Of a stretch of DNA of 34,020 bases, positions 12,001 through 18,411 are shown piece after piece. The translations under genes were made by a program, and so were the position numbers. Position 1 is the first letter of the stretch. Each line of letters opens with the position of its first letter. The stretch lies in the NCBI GenBank assembly GCA_012515235.1, contig JAAYYU010000271.1:1-34020 (forward strand), written 5' to 3'. A model generated the notes under the pieces. That model searched no databases. It saw only the letters and a list, made by a program, of their open reading frames with translations, and was not told the origin of the DNA. The DNA comes from Candidatus Anammoximicrobium sp. (GTDB lineage: Bacteria > Planctomycetota > Planctomycetia > Pirellulales > Pirellulaceae).

Positions 12001-14351
12001 AGCGTCGCGCCGTTGGTCACGGTGACGTCCGGATTGTTGGCCGCCTGGTCGGGCAGCGAACTGTTGACCAGCAACATGCCGGCTTTGACCGTCGTGGTAC
12101 CCGTGTAGGTAGCAGTGCCCGTCAGCACCAAGACGCCGTCGCCGACTTTGACCAGGTTGCCGATGCTGGACTGATTGACCGTTCCCGCCAGCGTCAGCGA
12201 ACTGTGGGCGTCCACGCCGATGTTGCGGTCTCCGTTGCCGTTGTGCAGCGTCACGATCCCGTTCCAGGTGTTGTCGCCGCTGACGCTGCGGAAGCTGGGG
12301 TTGTCGTTGCTGGCGGCGCCTGACAGGTAGATCCGCCTTTCGCTCGGAATGCTGACGCCGCCGTGCAACTCGACCGCCGAGGCTGAGTTGCCGACATGAA
12401 AGTAGCTGCCCACCGCCGCCGTGCTGCTGCGCAGGCTGACGACGCCGCCGTTGACGTCCATCCAGCCGCTGGCGGCGTTGTTGCCGGTGAGGATCAAGGT
12501 GCCGGTGCCGTCCTTGATCGCCTGTCCGGCCGCCGTTACCGTGCCGCTGATGGTCAGGCTGCCGGCGTCAAGGCGGAGATAGCTGCGTTGGACTGTGTTG
12601 ACCGATCCGGTCCAAACGTTGTCGCCGCTGAGGTTGCGGAGCATGCCGCCCGAACTGCTGGGGCTGAGAGTCAGGGCCTGGCCCGCGACCGTGATGTTGT
12701 TCTCCAACTCCAGCGTAGCGCCGCCCGCGACGGATACGGCGCCGGTCCCCAGGGCCGCGCCGTTCTGGAGGTTCACTTGGCCCGCATCGACGGTCGTGCC
12801 GCCGGTGTAGCTGCTGGCCCCCGTCAGCATCAGTCGGCCGGTGCCGGTCTTGGTCAGCGATACGGTTCCGCTGCCGTTTTGAATGCTGCCCGAAAACGTG
12901 CTCGAAAAGTTGCCGTTGCCCACGACCAGGTTGACACTCTTGCCTGCGGTGCCGATGTTCACTGTGCCCGAACCCAGCAGGCGGCCGATGGTCTGCACGG
13001 CGCCCGGATTGTTGGAGTGGGCCAGGTCCAGCGTCCCGGCCGCTTCGATCGTGACATCGCCGGTCTGCGGCAGTTTGTTGTTGCCGTAGTACAGCCAGAG
13101 TCGGCCGCCCGCGACGAAGGTGCCGCCGGTGTAATTGGCCGTGTTGGCGCCGAACGTCAAGATGCCGCTGCCCGCTTTGGTCAGCCCGCCGGTCCCCGTG
13201 AACACGCTGCTTGCCCACACGTCGCCGCCGCCCACCGTGAGCATCGCGCCGCCGCTGAGTTGCACCTGGCCGTGGGCACAGGTGAGCAGGTTGATGGTCT
13301 GGTTCTGGCCGTTCAGGTCGAAGATCTTGCCGCTATCAATGTGGAGGCTCGTGCCGGTCGGCAAACGGTTGGCTCCGCCTGCCAATTGCAGCGTGCCGTT
13401 CTTGATGCGCGTGCTGCCGCTATAGTTGCTGGCGCCGCTCAGGATCAGCGTTCCGTCACCGACTTTGACCAGGTTGCCGCCGCTGGAGACCGTGCCGGTG
13501 ATCGAGAGCGTGCTGCCGGCGTCTACGCCGACGTTCCGGTCCCCGTTGCCGGTGTGCAACACGAGGTTTCCGTTCCACGTATTGTCGCCGTTGACGCTGC
13601 GGAACGCGGGATTGTCAGTGGTGGCGGTGCCGCTCAGGTACACGATCCGGCCGCTGGGAATGTTCACCCCACCGTGCAACTCGACCACGGCATTGGGGTT
13701 GGTAACATGGAAGTAACTGCCAATCGCCGCCCCGTTGCTCCGCAAGCTGATCACGCCCGCGTTGACGTCCACCCAGCCGCCGGTGAGAGGATTGTCGCCG
13801 CTCAGGATCAAGGCGCCGGCGCCATTTTTGTTGACCTGCCCGTTGGCGGTGACCGTGCCGCCGAGGGTCAGCTCGCCAGCAGTCACGTCGACCGTGATCA
13901 CCACAGGGGGAGCGGGCAGGTTCAAGTCGACGTCGATTGCGTTCGAACCTACGCTGTTGAAAAGCGAACCGGCACTGGCACCGTTATCGAGCGTAATCGA
14001 GTTGCTGGCGGCCTGGGGCGTCAGGGTATAGCCTGCGGCCGTGAACTTGATCCCGCCCACGGTGTAGGCGTCGTCGACCGTCACCGTCTGGGGCGTGGCC
14101 CCTTGGAAAGTCACCGTGTCGGCACTCGACGGCAAAGCCGTGGGGTTGGAGCCGCTCACGTCCCAGTTGGCCAGATTGCTCCACAACGCATCGCCGCCGC
14201 CGCCGTCCCAGACGTACGTCGCCAGCAGTCGCCGGTCTTCAAGCGTCTCCAATCTAAGTCGTTGCCGGCGGGTCGCCTCGGATCGTGACCTCCCCCTTCG
14301 CCGCGTCTTCGCCTTCGACTCCGCCATCTTCCCGTTCCCGGTTTGCGTCAT
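1..14351 (-). CDS. Giant autotransporter-associated beta-strand repeat protein (3' end outside window)
   Basis: The minus-strand frame starting at 14351 was checked at its start, near 2900 and at the left edge, and is open at each, giving at least 4,783 codons. The start follows a strong GGAGGAGG ribosome site 7 nt upstream. The N-terminus is basic (KTRRRGRSRSE) and carries LETLEDRRLLATYVWDGGG, the N-terminal motif typical of huge planctomycete exported proteins. The body repeats the autotransporter-associated beta-strand pattern (GTGTLTLxGxNxYSGxTxVxAGTL) many times. Between about 5790 and 2620 there are three LamG/concanavalin-like domains (LYWLDASDAA...QWGDKSG...ENYLQMKWF). Two segments carry YVNDxW...VNGGTYDSALL, and the part below 1260 consists of FHA-like repeats (LTELNVNAG, SGDITI). 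I infer a secreted or surface adhesin/scaffold. The C-terminal anchoring or dockerin region is not in the window. Overlapping long reading frames on both strands are shadows caused by the repetitive GC-rich codons. Confidence 0.9.
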   Translation of the reverse strand, partial: MTQTGNGKMAESKAKTRRRGRSRSEATRRQRLRLETLEDRRLLATYVWDGGGGDALWSNLANWDVSGSNPTALPSSADTVTFQGATPQTVTVDDAYTVGGIKFTAAGYTLTPQAASNSITLDNGASAGSLFNSVGSNAIDVDLNLPAPPVVITVDVTAGELTLGGTVTANGQVNKNGAGALILSGDNPLTGGWVDVNAGVISLRSNGAAIGSYFHVTNPNAVVELHGGVNIPSGRIVYLSGTATTDNPAFRSVNGDNTWNGNLVLHTGNGDRNVGVDAGSTLSITGTVSSGGNLVKVGDGTLILSGASNYSGSTRIKNGTLQLAGGANRLPTGTSLHIDSGKIFDLNGQNQTINLLTCAHGQVQLSGGAMLTVGGGDVWASSVFTGTGGLTKAGSGILTFGANTANYTGGTFVAGGRLWLYYGNNKLPQTGDVTIEAAGTLDLAHSNNPGAVQTIGRLLGSGTVNIGTAGKSVNLVVGNGNFSSTFSGSIQNGSGTVSLTKTGTGRLMLTGASSYTGGTTVDAGQVNLQNGAALGTGAVSVAGGATLELENNITVAGQALTLSPSSSGGMLRNLSGDNVWTGSVNTVQRSYLRLDAGSLTISGTVTAAGQAIKDGTGTLILTGNNAASGWMDVNGGVVSLRSSTAAVGSYFHVGNSASAVELHGGVSIPSERRIYLSGAASNDNPSFRSVSGDNTWNGIVTLHNGNGDRNIGVDAHSSLTLAGTVNQSSIGNLVKVGDGVLVLTGTATYTGTTTVKAGMLLVNSSLPDQAANNPDVTVTNGATLGGTGTVNGQVLVQSGGHLAPGTSPGIQNYADLTLAPGANFDVDLWGIDPGIDPDDYDQAVVSNWVTLTDANLNLDFGTVPFVPGAGETYTIIDLTHATNTVTGEFTGKPNGGIFVAGGHRFGIRYDAGTGNDVVLYALPAAAPSLLYVNDDWSTLTPFTPVDGDLEQDGTQTAYVGYDAFGSIENALDAYSSYAGPIVVNGGTYDSALLTGGGAVELRLVQDLTDSELNVTLQEVSGDAGDGIVTRYYNAANANLTIEQGAFGGVISGPGTLTKTTAGTLTLSGSNAYSGATIISAGILQIGSGTALGTGSVTMQGIGGGQLDLNGQTIANTVIPSYQATGPGNAGCLVNSNTSTTAVLNGPVQLGGNNYTGGNGSVTINGLVTDGVLGTGNDYAIYQQGPGTWTFANTGNTFDGWYYILGGGTTVVTKLGNLNEPSSLGRPTTAATNRVRFVGGGGTLRYVGSTASTSNREFVLSGTSNVIDASGAVPAATLTLTGPASGGTLTLRGPNGGSNAYQGPIGGATALTKAGTGTWMLSGNNSYTGHTLVSGGTLRLGSGTALGTGSVTLQGVGGGQLDLNGQTIANTVIPAYAASGPGNTGCLVNSNTSTPGVINGPVQLGGNNYTGGNGDITFNGLITGGVSTGNAYAMFKQGSGTMTFSRPDNTFDGWFYIVGGTVAVTKLDNLGSPSSLGQATSPLTNRIRFDWGSGTLRYIGSTASTTDRELVLGGTSNVIDASGTDAAATLTLSGLVSAGPLTLSGANTGANSLQSTIGGASTLTKSGTGTWLVSGNNAYIGATTVSDGALQLGHPNALGTTAGATSVQAGATVDLNGQTGVAEGVNLNGLGVGGNGALINSNASAAGVSGNIYAASQSSIVNTGGKITLSGTVATNAYQLTLGGTGDIDKIGASFTIAAGGELIKNGSGTLSSAGHMNVGPGAKYTHHAGTTNISGVYGLNVSGSSAGDGVVTQTGGTINTLGPYCIIGSNAGDSGGKGVYNMQGGTLNANGTFYSAWVGNGQINQTGGDVRLGNLDSATDGGYGEYYLRGGTLTATGHTHLGYRAGTSTDFVQSGGSAAFGTLVLGGVGTGGTGNYTINTNDGASTLTVGTGGLFVGHSGSGAGNLTIDGGTVTVNGDLTIGRDAATTGAVTQTAGSVTIAAGRTLRFGNGTAASGTYNLNGGTLTLANIAYADAATQHFYCGGGTLQANGNLTAAMAMTINAGGAVVDTNGHSVQLNGALDGAGGLTKTGPGTLDLTATNTYSGPTTVSNGTLLVNGSIADSAVTVQAGATLGGTGTTGPLTIAAGGFHKPGNSPGITTVVGNDAEHGALEIEIATPSGNVPGTDYDQTQVIGGGSVTIGTTATLSVPYLGTAGTFAPGFGQVYTIIDNDGSDPLDTTGTFSGLPDGTGITVDTTKTLKIYYHGGDGNDLVLVSADGTPDILYVNDQWTAPGMVDGDLETGAYETAYVGIDAFASIAAALAAYPSYAGPIVVNGGTYDSALLTGGGAVELRLVQDLANSELDVTLKNVSGDAGTPGDQIVTRYWNVANANLTIEQGAFAGVISGNGNLTKTTAGTLVLSNAGNTYAGGTTVAASGGTLQINTPGALQGATSVGTGGTLQLNSSGSTYTNTFSGNGLIQLVFSTGVTNTYMQNVTGFTGTIQLANTGATGDKWNVNNLNAGGAALQIDSGSQLFVTGGTVTFASITVLGAGNTEGRGAIRAVSGTLAGNLTLLGNTTIGTEGGTIAGNITSGAAGTQTLTTGGPNDFGGGLTLSGAIGGGIGTIKLQVNNTGLTRLTGNSSYTGGTELVRSGAQLQVEHSNALGTGPVTAAVTNGNYTINFSQAGLSLPAGNTFTFTNPSSITFGGSQAATIAGDVSLSSGDVPTYNFTNAGGLTFAGTWSLNTGAGAGIIFTGGGNATLNGPVQDGAASAKSLTYSGTGTLTLGGTGNSYSGDTLVSRGTLKLGAAGVIPDGAGKGKVSLDYAGTLDLAGFSETVNGLSGQGMVDNSVAGGPFVLSVGNNNATSTFAGAIRNTTGTVTLTKVGLGTLTLANYSTYSGATNVTAGTLRLDVPTSPLPGGLYWLDASDAASVTSDGSNYVSQWGDKSGNSRNFTQATAANQPLYVAGSLNGLGVIRFDGASVPNNDRLVMDSSTAPQSVFIVNRPRFDTGYKSLAGIWGVSGNDVGIRATSSTSWQHPGNSNDFSNPAGSAFYINGLAGSNFGGTTTPHVLEVIRSTALTMSATAIGDYWGSTYNRQYAGDLAELVAFGRTLTAVDRQNMENYLQMKWFGAAAANLLPTATPVTIIGGATLDLNNLNTTIGSLTGAGDVTLGGGTLTVGTDNTSPPAYRGAISGIGGLTKIGTGTLTLAGTGSSYSGETIVNAGTLQLGASQVIPDGAGKGNASIGYSGTLDLGGFDETINGLSGQGFVDNSVAGGPYTLTVGNSDATSTFAGVIRNTAGTLDLTKTGAGTLTLTNWSTYSGATNVAGGTLRLDVPTSPLPGGLYWLDASDAASVTSDGGNYVSQWGDKSGNNRNFAQGTAASQPRYVAGSLNGLGVIRFDGANVANNDRLVMDSSTQTQSVFIINRPKFDTGYKGLAGIWGTSGVDFGIRAASNTSWQHPGDSRDFSNPGGSAFYINGVAGSSFGGTTTPHILEAVRGSAVSMSATAIGDYWGSGTYNGQYAGDIAEMVAFGWALSTGERQNLEKYLQMKWFGAGVSNLLPTATPVTISSGATLDLNNLNTTIGSLTGAGDVTLGSGALTVGTDNTSPAAHSGAISGTSGVTKVGTGTLTLGGANTYSGDTVVNAGTLKIGAAGAIPDGAGKGIVALISGATLDLNGNNESISGLFGGGTVTNSAAAAATLGVGTDDLSSLFFGTIQDGTGAVALTKAGTGAFTLGGNNTYSGDTTISAGTLRLMGPNVTPVSGALYWLDAADAATVSKDGSSYVSQWSDKTANGRDFQQVTAANQPRHGVHTLNGLPVVTFDGSDDRLTLGGVISAQTVFLVNKPTADGGLRGIWGSNNPSDKGIRLLGAGGARWQATGDSNDFTYPQGLMYVGDVQTNSFGSVGTPHVLTAYRGTSHPATYNTTQLGWYYPGRYFQGDVAEVLIYGTALGLKDRLTVEGYLAGKWLVAGPNSIPDSSAVVIADNATLDVDGRTETIGSLATDLPTSCAAQVLLGTGTLTTGGSDATTEFAGQIAGSGSVVKTGGGAWTLSGTNTYTGATAVNAGTLLVTGSLADGTAGTDVTVNNANTRLGGTGTIGGAVLMNAGTIIAPGATAAVGQIGTLTIKNDLTLTATSTYQADITPPGTSDTLAVSGTITLGGANLSVTATSTLDNATQQTYTIVENLGTGTAVGIFDSQGEGAQVTVNGSSVPAYITYRGGSGSLPGLEIQLNTQPVVNGGASANVVDLETQAGGYRYRIDGGNWTNVSGTAPFTFNGGDGDDLLNVTLDGANPLPAVTYNGNEHEIPLTDGNNSLHGDVLHVVGTSGQTVTYLPNGVVNPTEDNDGTVTIVGAAGGMIRFNQLEPIDLFGFGTVNVQFPNGADVVTIANGLDAATNALAAMVISGTSGSSPAVPFESLHLGNNAYVVIDTVTGGSDGADTVTISSADNGHANDRLKIETGGGASDQVIVNGPAAFLGDGAAPVDIEIDTQAIAFNGGTLTSLGGTVDLDAHGGSITTSDSGLDISAATLLATASTGITLDTSVDDLTAANGTSGDITIVEANGLTELNVNAGPGDANLTVSAGSVLSADLAIDITAAAANVMVANGAFGDTDTTAGNAIQTTVGELSVDTSGGNGNQFVRESDGLTELELNAGTSGDIQLAAVAGSIFSADAGVDLTGDDVSVSAVTGIGAAGSAIGTQVSTLDAVNSTSGDIVINEVAAGFDLDVRQAAQDGGAALGPSSIALSTERGNLTVLGTGSGVQLTNPANTAGTIWLDANVTVAATDEPLRRGDVVINQVVTSQGGTIAIDADHDVLGDAAGTISGGSGGIAITADDNAAGPGSGD
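3685..6225 (-). repeat. Two tandem ~1.27-kb coding modules (LamG-like domain plus beta-strand repeats)
   Basis: Two head-to-tail copies, about 4956-6225 and 3685-4955, align with an offset of 1269-1272 bp, i.e. about 424 codons in frame. Matching landmarks are 'catctgcagg' at 3885 and 5157, and 'tccagccagtacaagccgcc' at 4492 and 5761. Each copy encodes a LamG-like domain of about 214 residues (5150-5790 and 3878-4520) followed by beta-strand repeats. A third, more diverged LamG copy lies at about 2625-3260. Long stretches are almost identical at base level, so the duplication is recent or kept similar by recombination. Confidence 0.85.
7260..7930 (-). repeat. Dispersed module, copy 2 (paired with 11140-11820)
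   Basis: This segment matches 11140-11820 at an offset of about 3.88 kb ('gccctgttcg' at 7341 and 11220). It encodes YVNDQW, a TAYVG.DAF.SI segment, AGPIVVNGGTYDSALL and VELRLVQDL. That is a typical planctomycete unit placed between blocks of beta-strand repeats. The stretch around 7465-7560 is close to identical to 11340-11440. Confidence 0.75.
9550..11060 (-). repeat. Two tandem 756-bp coding modules in the giant gene
   Basis: Copies at about 9550-10300 and 10305-11060 align at an offset of 756 bp (252 codons). The landmark 'gcgtcgatgacg' is at 9793 and 10549. The encoded module contains LTLSG, LGSGTALGTGSVTLQG-like and NTFDGWYYI stretches, typical of autotransporter-associated beta-strand units. 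The frame is preserved across both copies. Confidence 0.8.
11140..11820 (-). repeat. Dispersed module, copy 1 (paired with 7260-7930)
   Basis: This is the partner of the 7260-7930 module. It encodes YVNDDW, YVGYDAFGSIENALDAY, GPIVVNGGTYDSALL and a following SELNVTLQEVSGDAGDG stretch. The two copies bracket the block that holds the 756-bp tandem repeats, which suggests duplication of a larger cassette followed by divergence. Confidence 0.75.
12080..13870 (-). repeat. N-terminal ~480-bp module present twice, 1311 bp apart
   Basis: About 13391-13870 and 12080-12560 align at an offset of 1311 bp (437 codons). Both contain a related 'acatg(a/g)aagta(g/a)ctgcc' segment, at 12394 and 13705. The intervening and flanking sequence has diverged. 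The module lies close to the N-terminus and encodes beta-strand repeats. Confidence 0.65.
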
Positions 14352-15295
14352 GATCCGACCTCCTCCAAGGCCACCGTCCCTGATTGCCGTGTGAACCAAC
14401 GTAGCGCCAACGACTGGATACAAAACGTTCCTGCGCGTGAACACAAGTTCGCAAACTAACTCGCCAACATCCCGGTTCAAGCGATTTGAACGGGAATTCC
14501 GATTTTTCGCACAAACCTCAGACGGGGAGCACGACACGTGCCGAATCTCTGGAAACGCGACACGGAGGTGGCCCCTGCCGGATCGCGGTCAAGCCGCTAC
14601 GCTCACAGCTTGGCCCGTCGCCCCCGTGCCCACGTCGCGACGTCGGACCCCAGCGACGCATCCCCGACGTTCGCCCGTGAACGCGGCACAGGCGAACGGC
14701 CGCTTTCCCTTGACGCGGACGCGCAGTCCAAGAGGTTCATCGGAGTCGGACCAAGCGTCTTTCCTTTCACCGTCTCTTCTCGGCTTGGTGCCGCATCCTG
14801 CCGCCGGCGACCGACCTCGCTCAGGCGGCTGCTTGTCCCCTCGTACGCTTAGACCGCCGGCGCACTTCCGCCGATCACCGACACAGCCGCTGTCGTTCGC
14901 AGGAACGATCATCGACGTTCCCGTTCCGAGCGCAAGGCGGTGAAGAAAGCGAGCCTCCCAACAACTTCGTCGGCTGGCCCCTCTCGCGAAAGGACCGGCC
15001 GCCGGAACCGGCTCCTCGCCCCCTGCCCTCCCGCCGCGGTTCGCCCGTCCTGTCCGTCATGCCTAACTCGGACGCTCACACGCCCACTGCCGGACGAGGT
15101 GGCGACGGTGCTGTAGTTCCCGGCGCTGGCGGCCGCGCTGGTCAAGTGCGGCACGCGGATTTCGAAGTTCAGCGGCGCAGCCCGGCGCGAGGGCATCGGC
15201 TGGACGCCGGAGCAGCCGTAGCTGACCAAGACCGCTCGCCAGGCCATCCAGGCGACGGCTTCCGGCCCGCCCGCTCCGCTCCAGCCGGCTGCTGA
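14352..15295. other. Gene-poor region of about 0.9 kb
   Basis: No reading frame here has recognisable protein character. Several overlapping frames of 60-170 codons on both strands are Arg/Pro-rich and look like GC artefacts. The left end holds the ribosome site of the giant gene (14359-14366) and an inverted repeat at 14471-14494. At about 15060-15290, one minus frame (YGCSGVQPMPSRRAAPLNFE, then IRVPHLTSAA) is less biased than the rest and could be a remnant or short unknown gene, but it lacks a clear ribosome site and I do not call it. Confidence 0.5.
14471..14494 (-). promoter_or_regulatory. Inverted repeat upstream of the giant gene
   Basis: CCC-G-GTTCAA / TTGAAC-GGG forms a 6+3 bp stem with a one-base bulge and a short central spacer, about 120 bp before the start codon of the giant gene. 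It could be an operator or an RNA hairpin in the leader. No convincing -10/-35 pair was found beside it. Confidence 0.3.
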
Positions 15296-16333
15296 TCAAT
15301 TGTGCCGCACGAATTTCTGGGCGCGCTCGCCGATGATGTCCGTGGCGTAGATATTGCCCTGGCGGTCGACCGCGATGCCATGCACCCAATTGAGTTCGCC
15401 GGGTTGCTCCTCGCCGTCGGCGCCTTTGGGGACCGTCCACAGCTGGCGCACGCGGCCGGTGACGTCGAAACGCACGATTAGTTGGTCCTTGGGCGGGCAG
15501 CTCAGCGGCTTGTCTTTTTCGGCCCAAGGCATGGGCGAACAGCCGCAGACCCAGATCGCGTCGTCGGCGGCGATCCAGATGCCCCACGGGACCATGATGT
15601 TCTGCCACTGGTCGACGAATCGGCCGCTCTGCTCGAACACCTGGATGCGGGCGTTGTTGCGGTCGGCCACGTAGAGCCGGCCTTGCGAGTCGTAGGCGAT
15701 CGCGTGGGGCAGGCTGAATTCGCCCGGCGCGGTGCCCTGCTTGCCCCATTGCTTGACGAACTTGCCCTGGGCGTCGAAGTGGACCACGCGGGCGTTGCCG
15801 TAACCGTCGGTGACGAAGACTTGTCCGTCCGGCATGATCGCCATGTCGGTGGGGCGGTTGAAGTGGCTCTCGTCGCAGCCGTAGCGGCCGGGCGTGCCCA
15901 GCGTCTGCAGTCGCTTGCCGTCCGGCGTACACTTGAGCACCACGTGATTGGCCGTGTCGGCGAGCCAGACCATGCCTTCGTGGTCGATCTTAATCTGGTG
16001 GGAGCCGAGGCTTGTCGGCGTCGCCCCAATCAGGCCCTCGCCCCACGCCCGGACGAACTTGCCTTCCGTCGTGTAAATCTGGACGGGCGGGTTGGCCCGC
16101 GTAAACAGCCAGACCTGGTCCTTGTCGTCGAGGAAGACCCCCGGCGTGCGGCCCAGCGGCATGCCTTCCGGACGCTGCGGCCAGTTCGGATCGACTTCGT
16201 ACCACGTCGACAGCGTGATCGGCGGATAAGTGGGCGGAGGCGCCGGCGGGTACGGTTCGGCGGTCTGCGCCGTTGCGGCCAGCGTCCAGAAGGCCAATCC
16301 CCACAGCACGTTTCTTCTCAAACAACAGTTCAT
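15296..16333 (-). CDS. Secreted NHL-repeat six-bladed propeller protein (peptidylglycine amidating lyase-like)
   Basis: The product is 345 aa. The start has AAGGAG 7 nt upstream. An N-terminal hydrophobic signal (LWGLAFWTLAATAQTA, about residues 10-25) is followed by a Pro-rich linker and NHL blades: VWLADTANHVVLKCTPDGK, VFVTDGYGNARVVHFDAQGK, LYVADRNNARIQVFEQSGR and IYATDIIGERAQKF. This fold is shared by NHL proteins and the peptidyl-alpha-hydroxyglycine alpha-amidating lyase family, and many planctomycete relatives are annotated with the latter name. The enzymatic role is not shown by the sequence. The protein is probably exported, with a binding or lyase function. It lies 87 nt downstream of the glycoside hydrolase on the same strand, so co-transcription is possible. 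Confidence 0.8.
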   Translation of the reverse strand: MNCCLRRNVLWGLAFWTLAATAQTAEPYPPAPPPTYPPITLSTWYEVDPNWPQRPEGMPLGRTPGVFLDDKDQVWLFTRANPPVQIYTTEGKFVRAWGEGLIGATPTSLGSHQIKIDHEGMVWLADTANHVVLKCTPDGKRLQTLGTPGRYGCDESHFNRPTDMAIMPDGQVFVTDGYGNARVVHFDAQGKFVKQWGKQGTAPGEFSLPHAIAYDSQGRLYVADRNNARIQVFEQSGRFVDQWQNIMVPWGIWIAADDAIWVCGCSPMPWAEKDKPLSCPPKDQLIVRFDVTGRVRQLWTVPKGADGEEQPGELNWVHGIAVDRQGNIYATDIIGERAQKFVRHN

Positions 16334-16420
16334 TGGGACACTCCTTCCAAATGGCAGAAACAGGAACGGCTCCCTACGTCTCCAGACGGCCTGGCGGCGG
16401 CATCGCGGGCTCCAACGGGG

Positions 16421-18379
16421 TCACGGCACAAGTTCAAACAGCCCGGTGTCGGGAGTCCTGAACGAGTAAGAAAAACGGCGGGCTGCCACCGGGATCACTT
16501 GCCCGGTGAACAGTTCCCGCACCTGCCGAAAATCGCCGGGCAGGGTCACGGTCTTCTCGCCGCCCTGCGCCGTGTGGATCGCCAGCAGCCGTTCGTTGGC
16601 GTACACCGGGACCGGATCCTGACAGATGATCGTCACGCCCGCGTCCACCGCCGCCTGCCGCAGCACCTGCGGCGTCACTGCCTCGTAGCTCGGCGCGTAG
16701 ACCGCCGTCCAGCCGTCCCGCTGCACCGTGCTGACGCCTGGCGTCTTGAACGCCGTGCCGGTCAAGGCCTGCACCCGCTCCGGGTCCAGACTCCGGCCGT
16801 CGCAGATGCCCGGCGCATACGCGAAGAACACCGTGCGGTCGTTGCGAAACACGTGCTTCTGGAGCACTTCCAGCTTCTCCGGCGTGACGACGAACAGTCC
16901 GGGGAACACCAGCAACCGGTACGGCTGCAGATCAACCTGCGGCAAGTCGTTGAACGAAAAGACTTCAAACGGCGCTCCGAGGCGATTCAACTTGTTCCGC
17001 GTGCCCTGATAAATCTGCGGGATGGCGGCGTGTTGGTCGTGCAGATAGCGGGCACTGTGCGGGTCCACCACCAGCGCCACTTCCGCGCGGCTCTTCAGGG
17101 GCGTGCCGGCGTGCTGGTCCCACAACGTTTTGGCCTGGGCGACCAGTTGCATGGTTTCCGCCGTCTGGAACACTCCGCCCCACATGTCGAAGCACCACAG
17201 CGAAGCCTGGTTGACGATCGCCAGGGCGAATTCGCGTTTCAGTCCGGCAGTCGTTTCCGCCTGATCCTTCCAGGGCACCATCCAGCCGATCGACACGAAC
17301 TCGTCCAACCGGACGTTGTACGTCGGCGTGCGATGGTCGATCTCGTGCAGGAAACCCTTGTGGTTCAGGCGGCGAGTCCCGTTGGGCACCATGAAGCCGC
17401 TGCCGCCGCCCATCGGCCGGTCGCCGTAGGTGCCGGGGCTGATGAAAAAGTCGATGTCGGGCGAACGGTACAGCCGCTCGTACTCCAGGTGTCCCGCCCA
17501 GACCATGCGCGAGTGGGTCAACTCGAGCAGATACCCGAAGAACATACCGATCTGGCGTTGCTTGGGGATCAACGTCCGGGTCTTGGCGGCGAACTCCAGC
17601 ACCGCGTCCGCGATCAGGTCGCCGGTGAACTGCGCATAGTCCACCACCTCCTGCTCCGTCGCCGGATCGCGGATCAGGTTGTCGAACGCGGCGCGGTCGA
17701 GGCGTTCCAGCGCGGGCACGGGCACGTCCGCCTTGCCCTGCGCTTGCCGCCAAGCCTTCCAGGCCTGCGTCTTGGTGCGTCCCGCGATGCCCCGGCTGTA
17801 GTCCATCCACTCGTCGGTCTGCCCGCAGGCCAGCAGATAGGCGCGAATGCGGTCGCCGTACCGCGTCTCCAGGTGCTTGACGACCGCCTCCAGATACTCG
17901 CCCGTCGCCTGGCGCCAAGCCGGATTGGCACAGGCGCAGCTCAGCATCGTAAAGCTCTCACACTCGGCGCTGTGTCCCCGCAGGGCCAGTTGCCGCTGGA
18001 GCCAGATGGGCGTGTTCAGATCGATCATGCAGATGAAGTCCGCGTCCGGGTTCACCGCCAGCACGTCGTCGTATTGCCGGTTCAGCGAGTCGAAATCGTA
18101 TTTCCCAAACCAGCGCCACACCGGCGGGTACTTGGAATAGGGCTGGCCCAGCGAGTTGTCGGTGTTCGCGGCGAAGATACAGACGGTGTTGACGCCCGCG
18201 TCCCGGAACTGTTTCATGGCTCCGAACTCAGGCCAGAACGAGCGGTAGGCAAAGAACGCCTGCTTCGGCCCCTCGGCGGCCCGCGAACCCGCCGTGCCCG
18301 TTGCGCTCAGGATCGCGGCAGCCAGGACGACAACCCCCCTGGCACGCGTCGTTCGCAGCCCGGTCCAGTGAACAAGCAT
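16421..18379 (-). CDS. Secreted glycoside hydrolase, GH42/beta-galactosidase-like
   Basis: The product is 652 aa from the ATG at 18379, chosen for the AGGAG ribosome site just upstream and the signal peptide that follows (RGVVVLAAAILSATGTAGSRA). An open frame extends upstream to 18862, but that extension is Arg-rich and overlaps the DUF1846 gene. The first ~400 residues look like a clan-A TIM barrel: FWPEFGAMKQFRDAGVNTV, a candidate acid/base Glu190 in ACGQTDEWMDY, then SPGTYGDR and a candidate nucleophile Glu346 in GFLHEIDHRT. Residues about 430-600 resemble the Rossmann-like trimerisation domain of beta-galactosidases (LLVFPGLFVVTPEKLEVLQ). Substrate is unknown. The stop codon of the DUF1846 gene is 32 nt upstream, so the two genes are probably one transcript. 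Confidence 0.7.
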   Translation of the reverse strand: MLVHWTGLRTTRARGVVVLAAAILSATGTAGSRAAEGPKQAFFAYRSFWPEFGAMKQFRDAGVNTVCIFAANTDNSLGQPYSKYPPVWRWFGKYDFDSLNRQYDDVLAVNPDADFICMIDLNTPIWLQRQLALRGHSAECESFTMLSCACANPAWRQATGEYLEAVVKHLETRYGDRIRAYLLACGQTDEWMDYSRGIAGRTKTQAWKAWRQAQGKADVPVPALERLDRAAFDNLIRDPATEQEVVDYAQFTGDLIADAVLEFAAKTRTLIPKQRQIGMFFGYLLELTHSRMVWAGHLEYERLYRSPDIDFFISPGTYGDRPMGGGSGFMVPNGTRRLNHKGFLHEIDHRTPTYNVRLDEFVSIGWMVPWKDQAETTAGLKREFALAIVNQASLWCFDMWGGVFQTAETMQLVAQAKTLWDQHAGTPLKSRAEVALVVDPHSARYLHDQHAAIPQIYQGTRNKLNRLGAPFEVFSFNDLPQVDLQPYRLLVFPGLFVVTPEKLEVLQKHVFRNDRTVFFAYAPGICDGRSLDPERVQALTGTAFKTPGVSTVQRDGWTAVYAPSYEAVTPQVLRQAAVDAGVTIICQDPVPVYANERLLAIHTAQGGEKTVTLPGDFRQVRELFTGQVIPVAARRFSYSFRTPDTGLFELVP

Positions 18380-18411
18380 CACAGCTCCTCTCCGCAAACA
18401 ACCACACGCCT

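Noticed and set aside
1..14351. Repeats in the giant gene considered as mobile elements
   Set aside because: All copies keep one reading frame, encode structural modules, and have no transposase or terminal inverted repeats.
14909..15247. 112-codon minus-strand frame with a less biased N-terminal half
   Set aside because: Composition is mildly protein-like, but no homology is recognised, there is no clear ribosome site, and the second half is Arg/Gly-rich. Kept only as a note on the gene-poor region.
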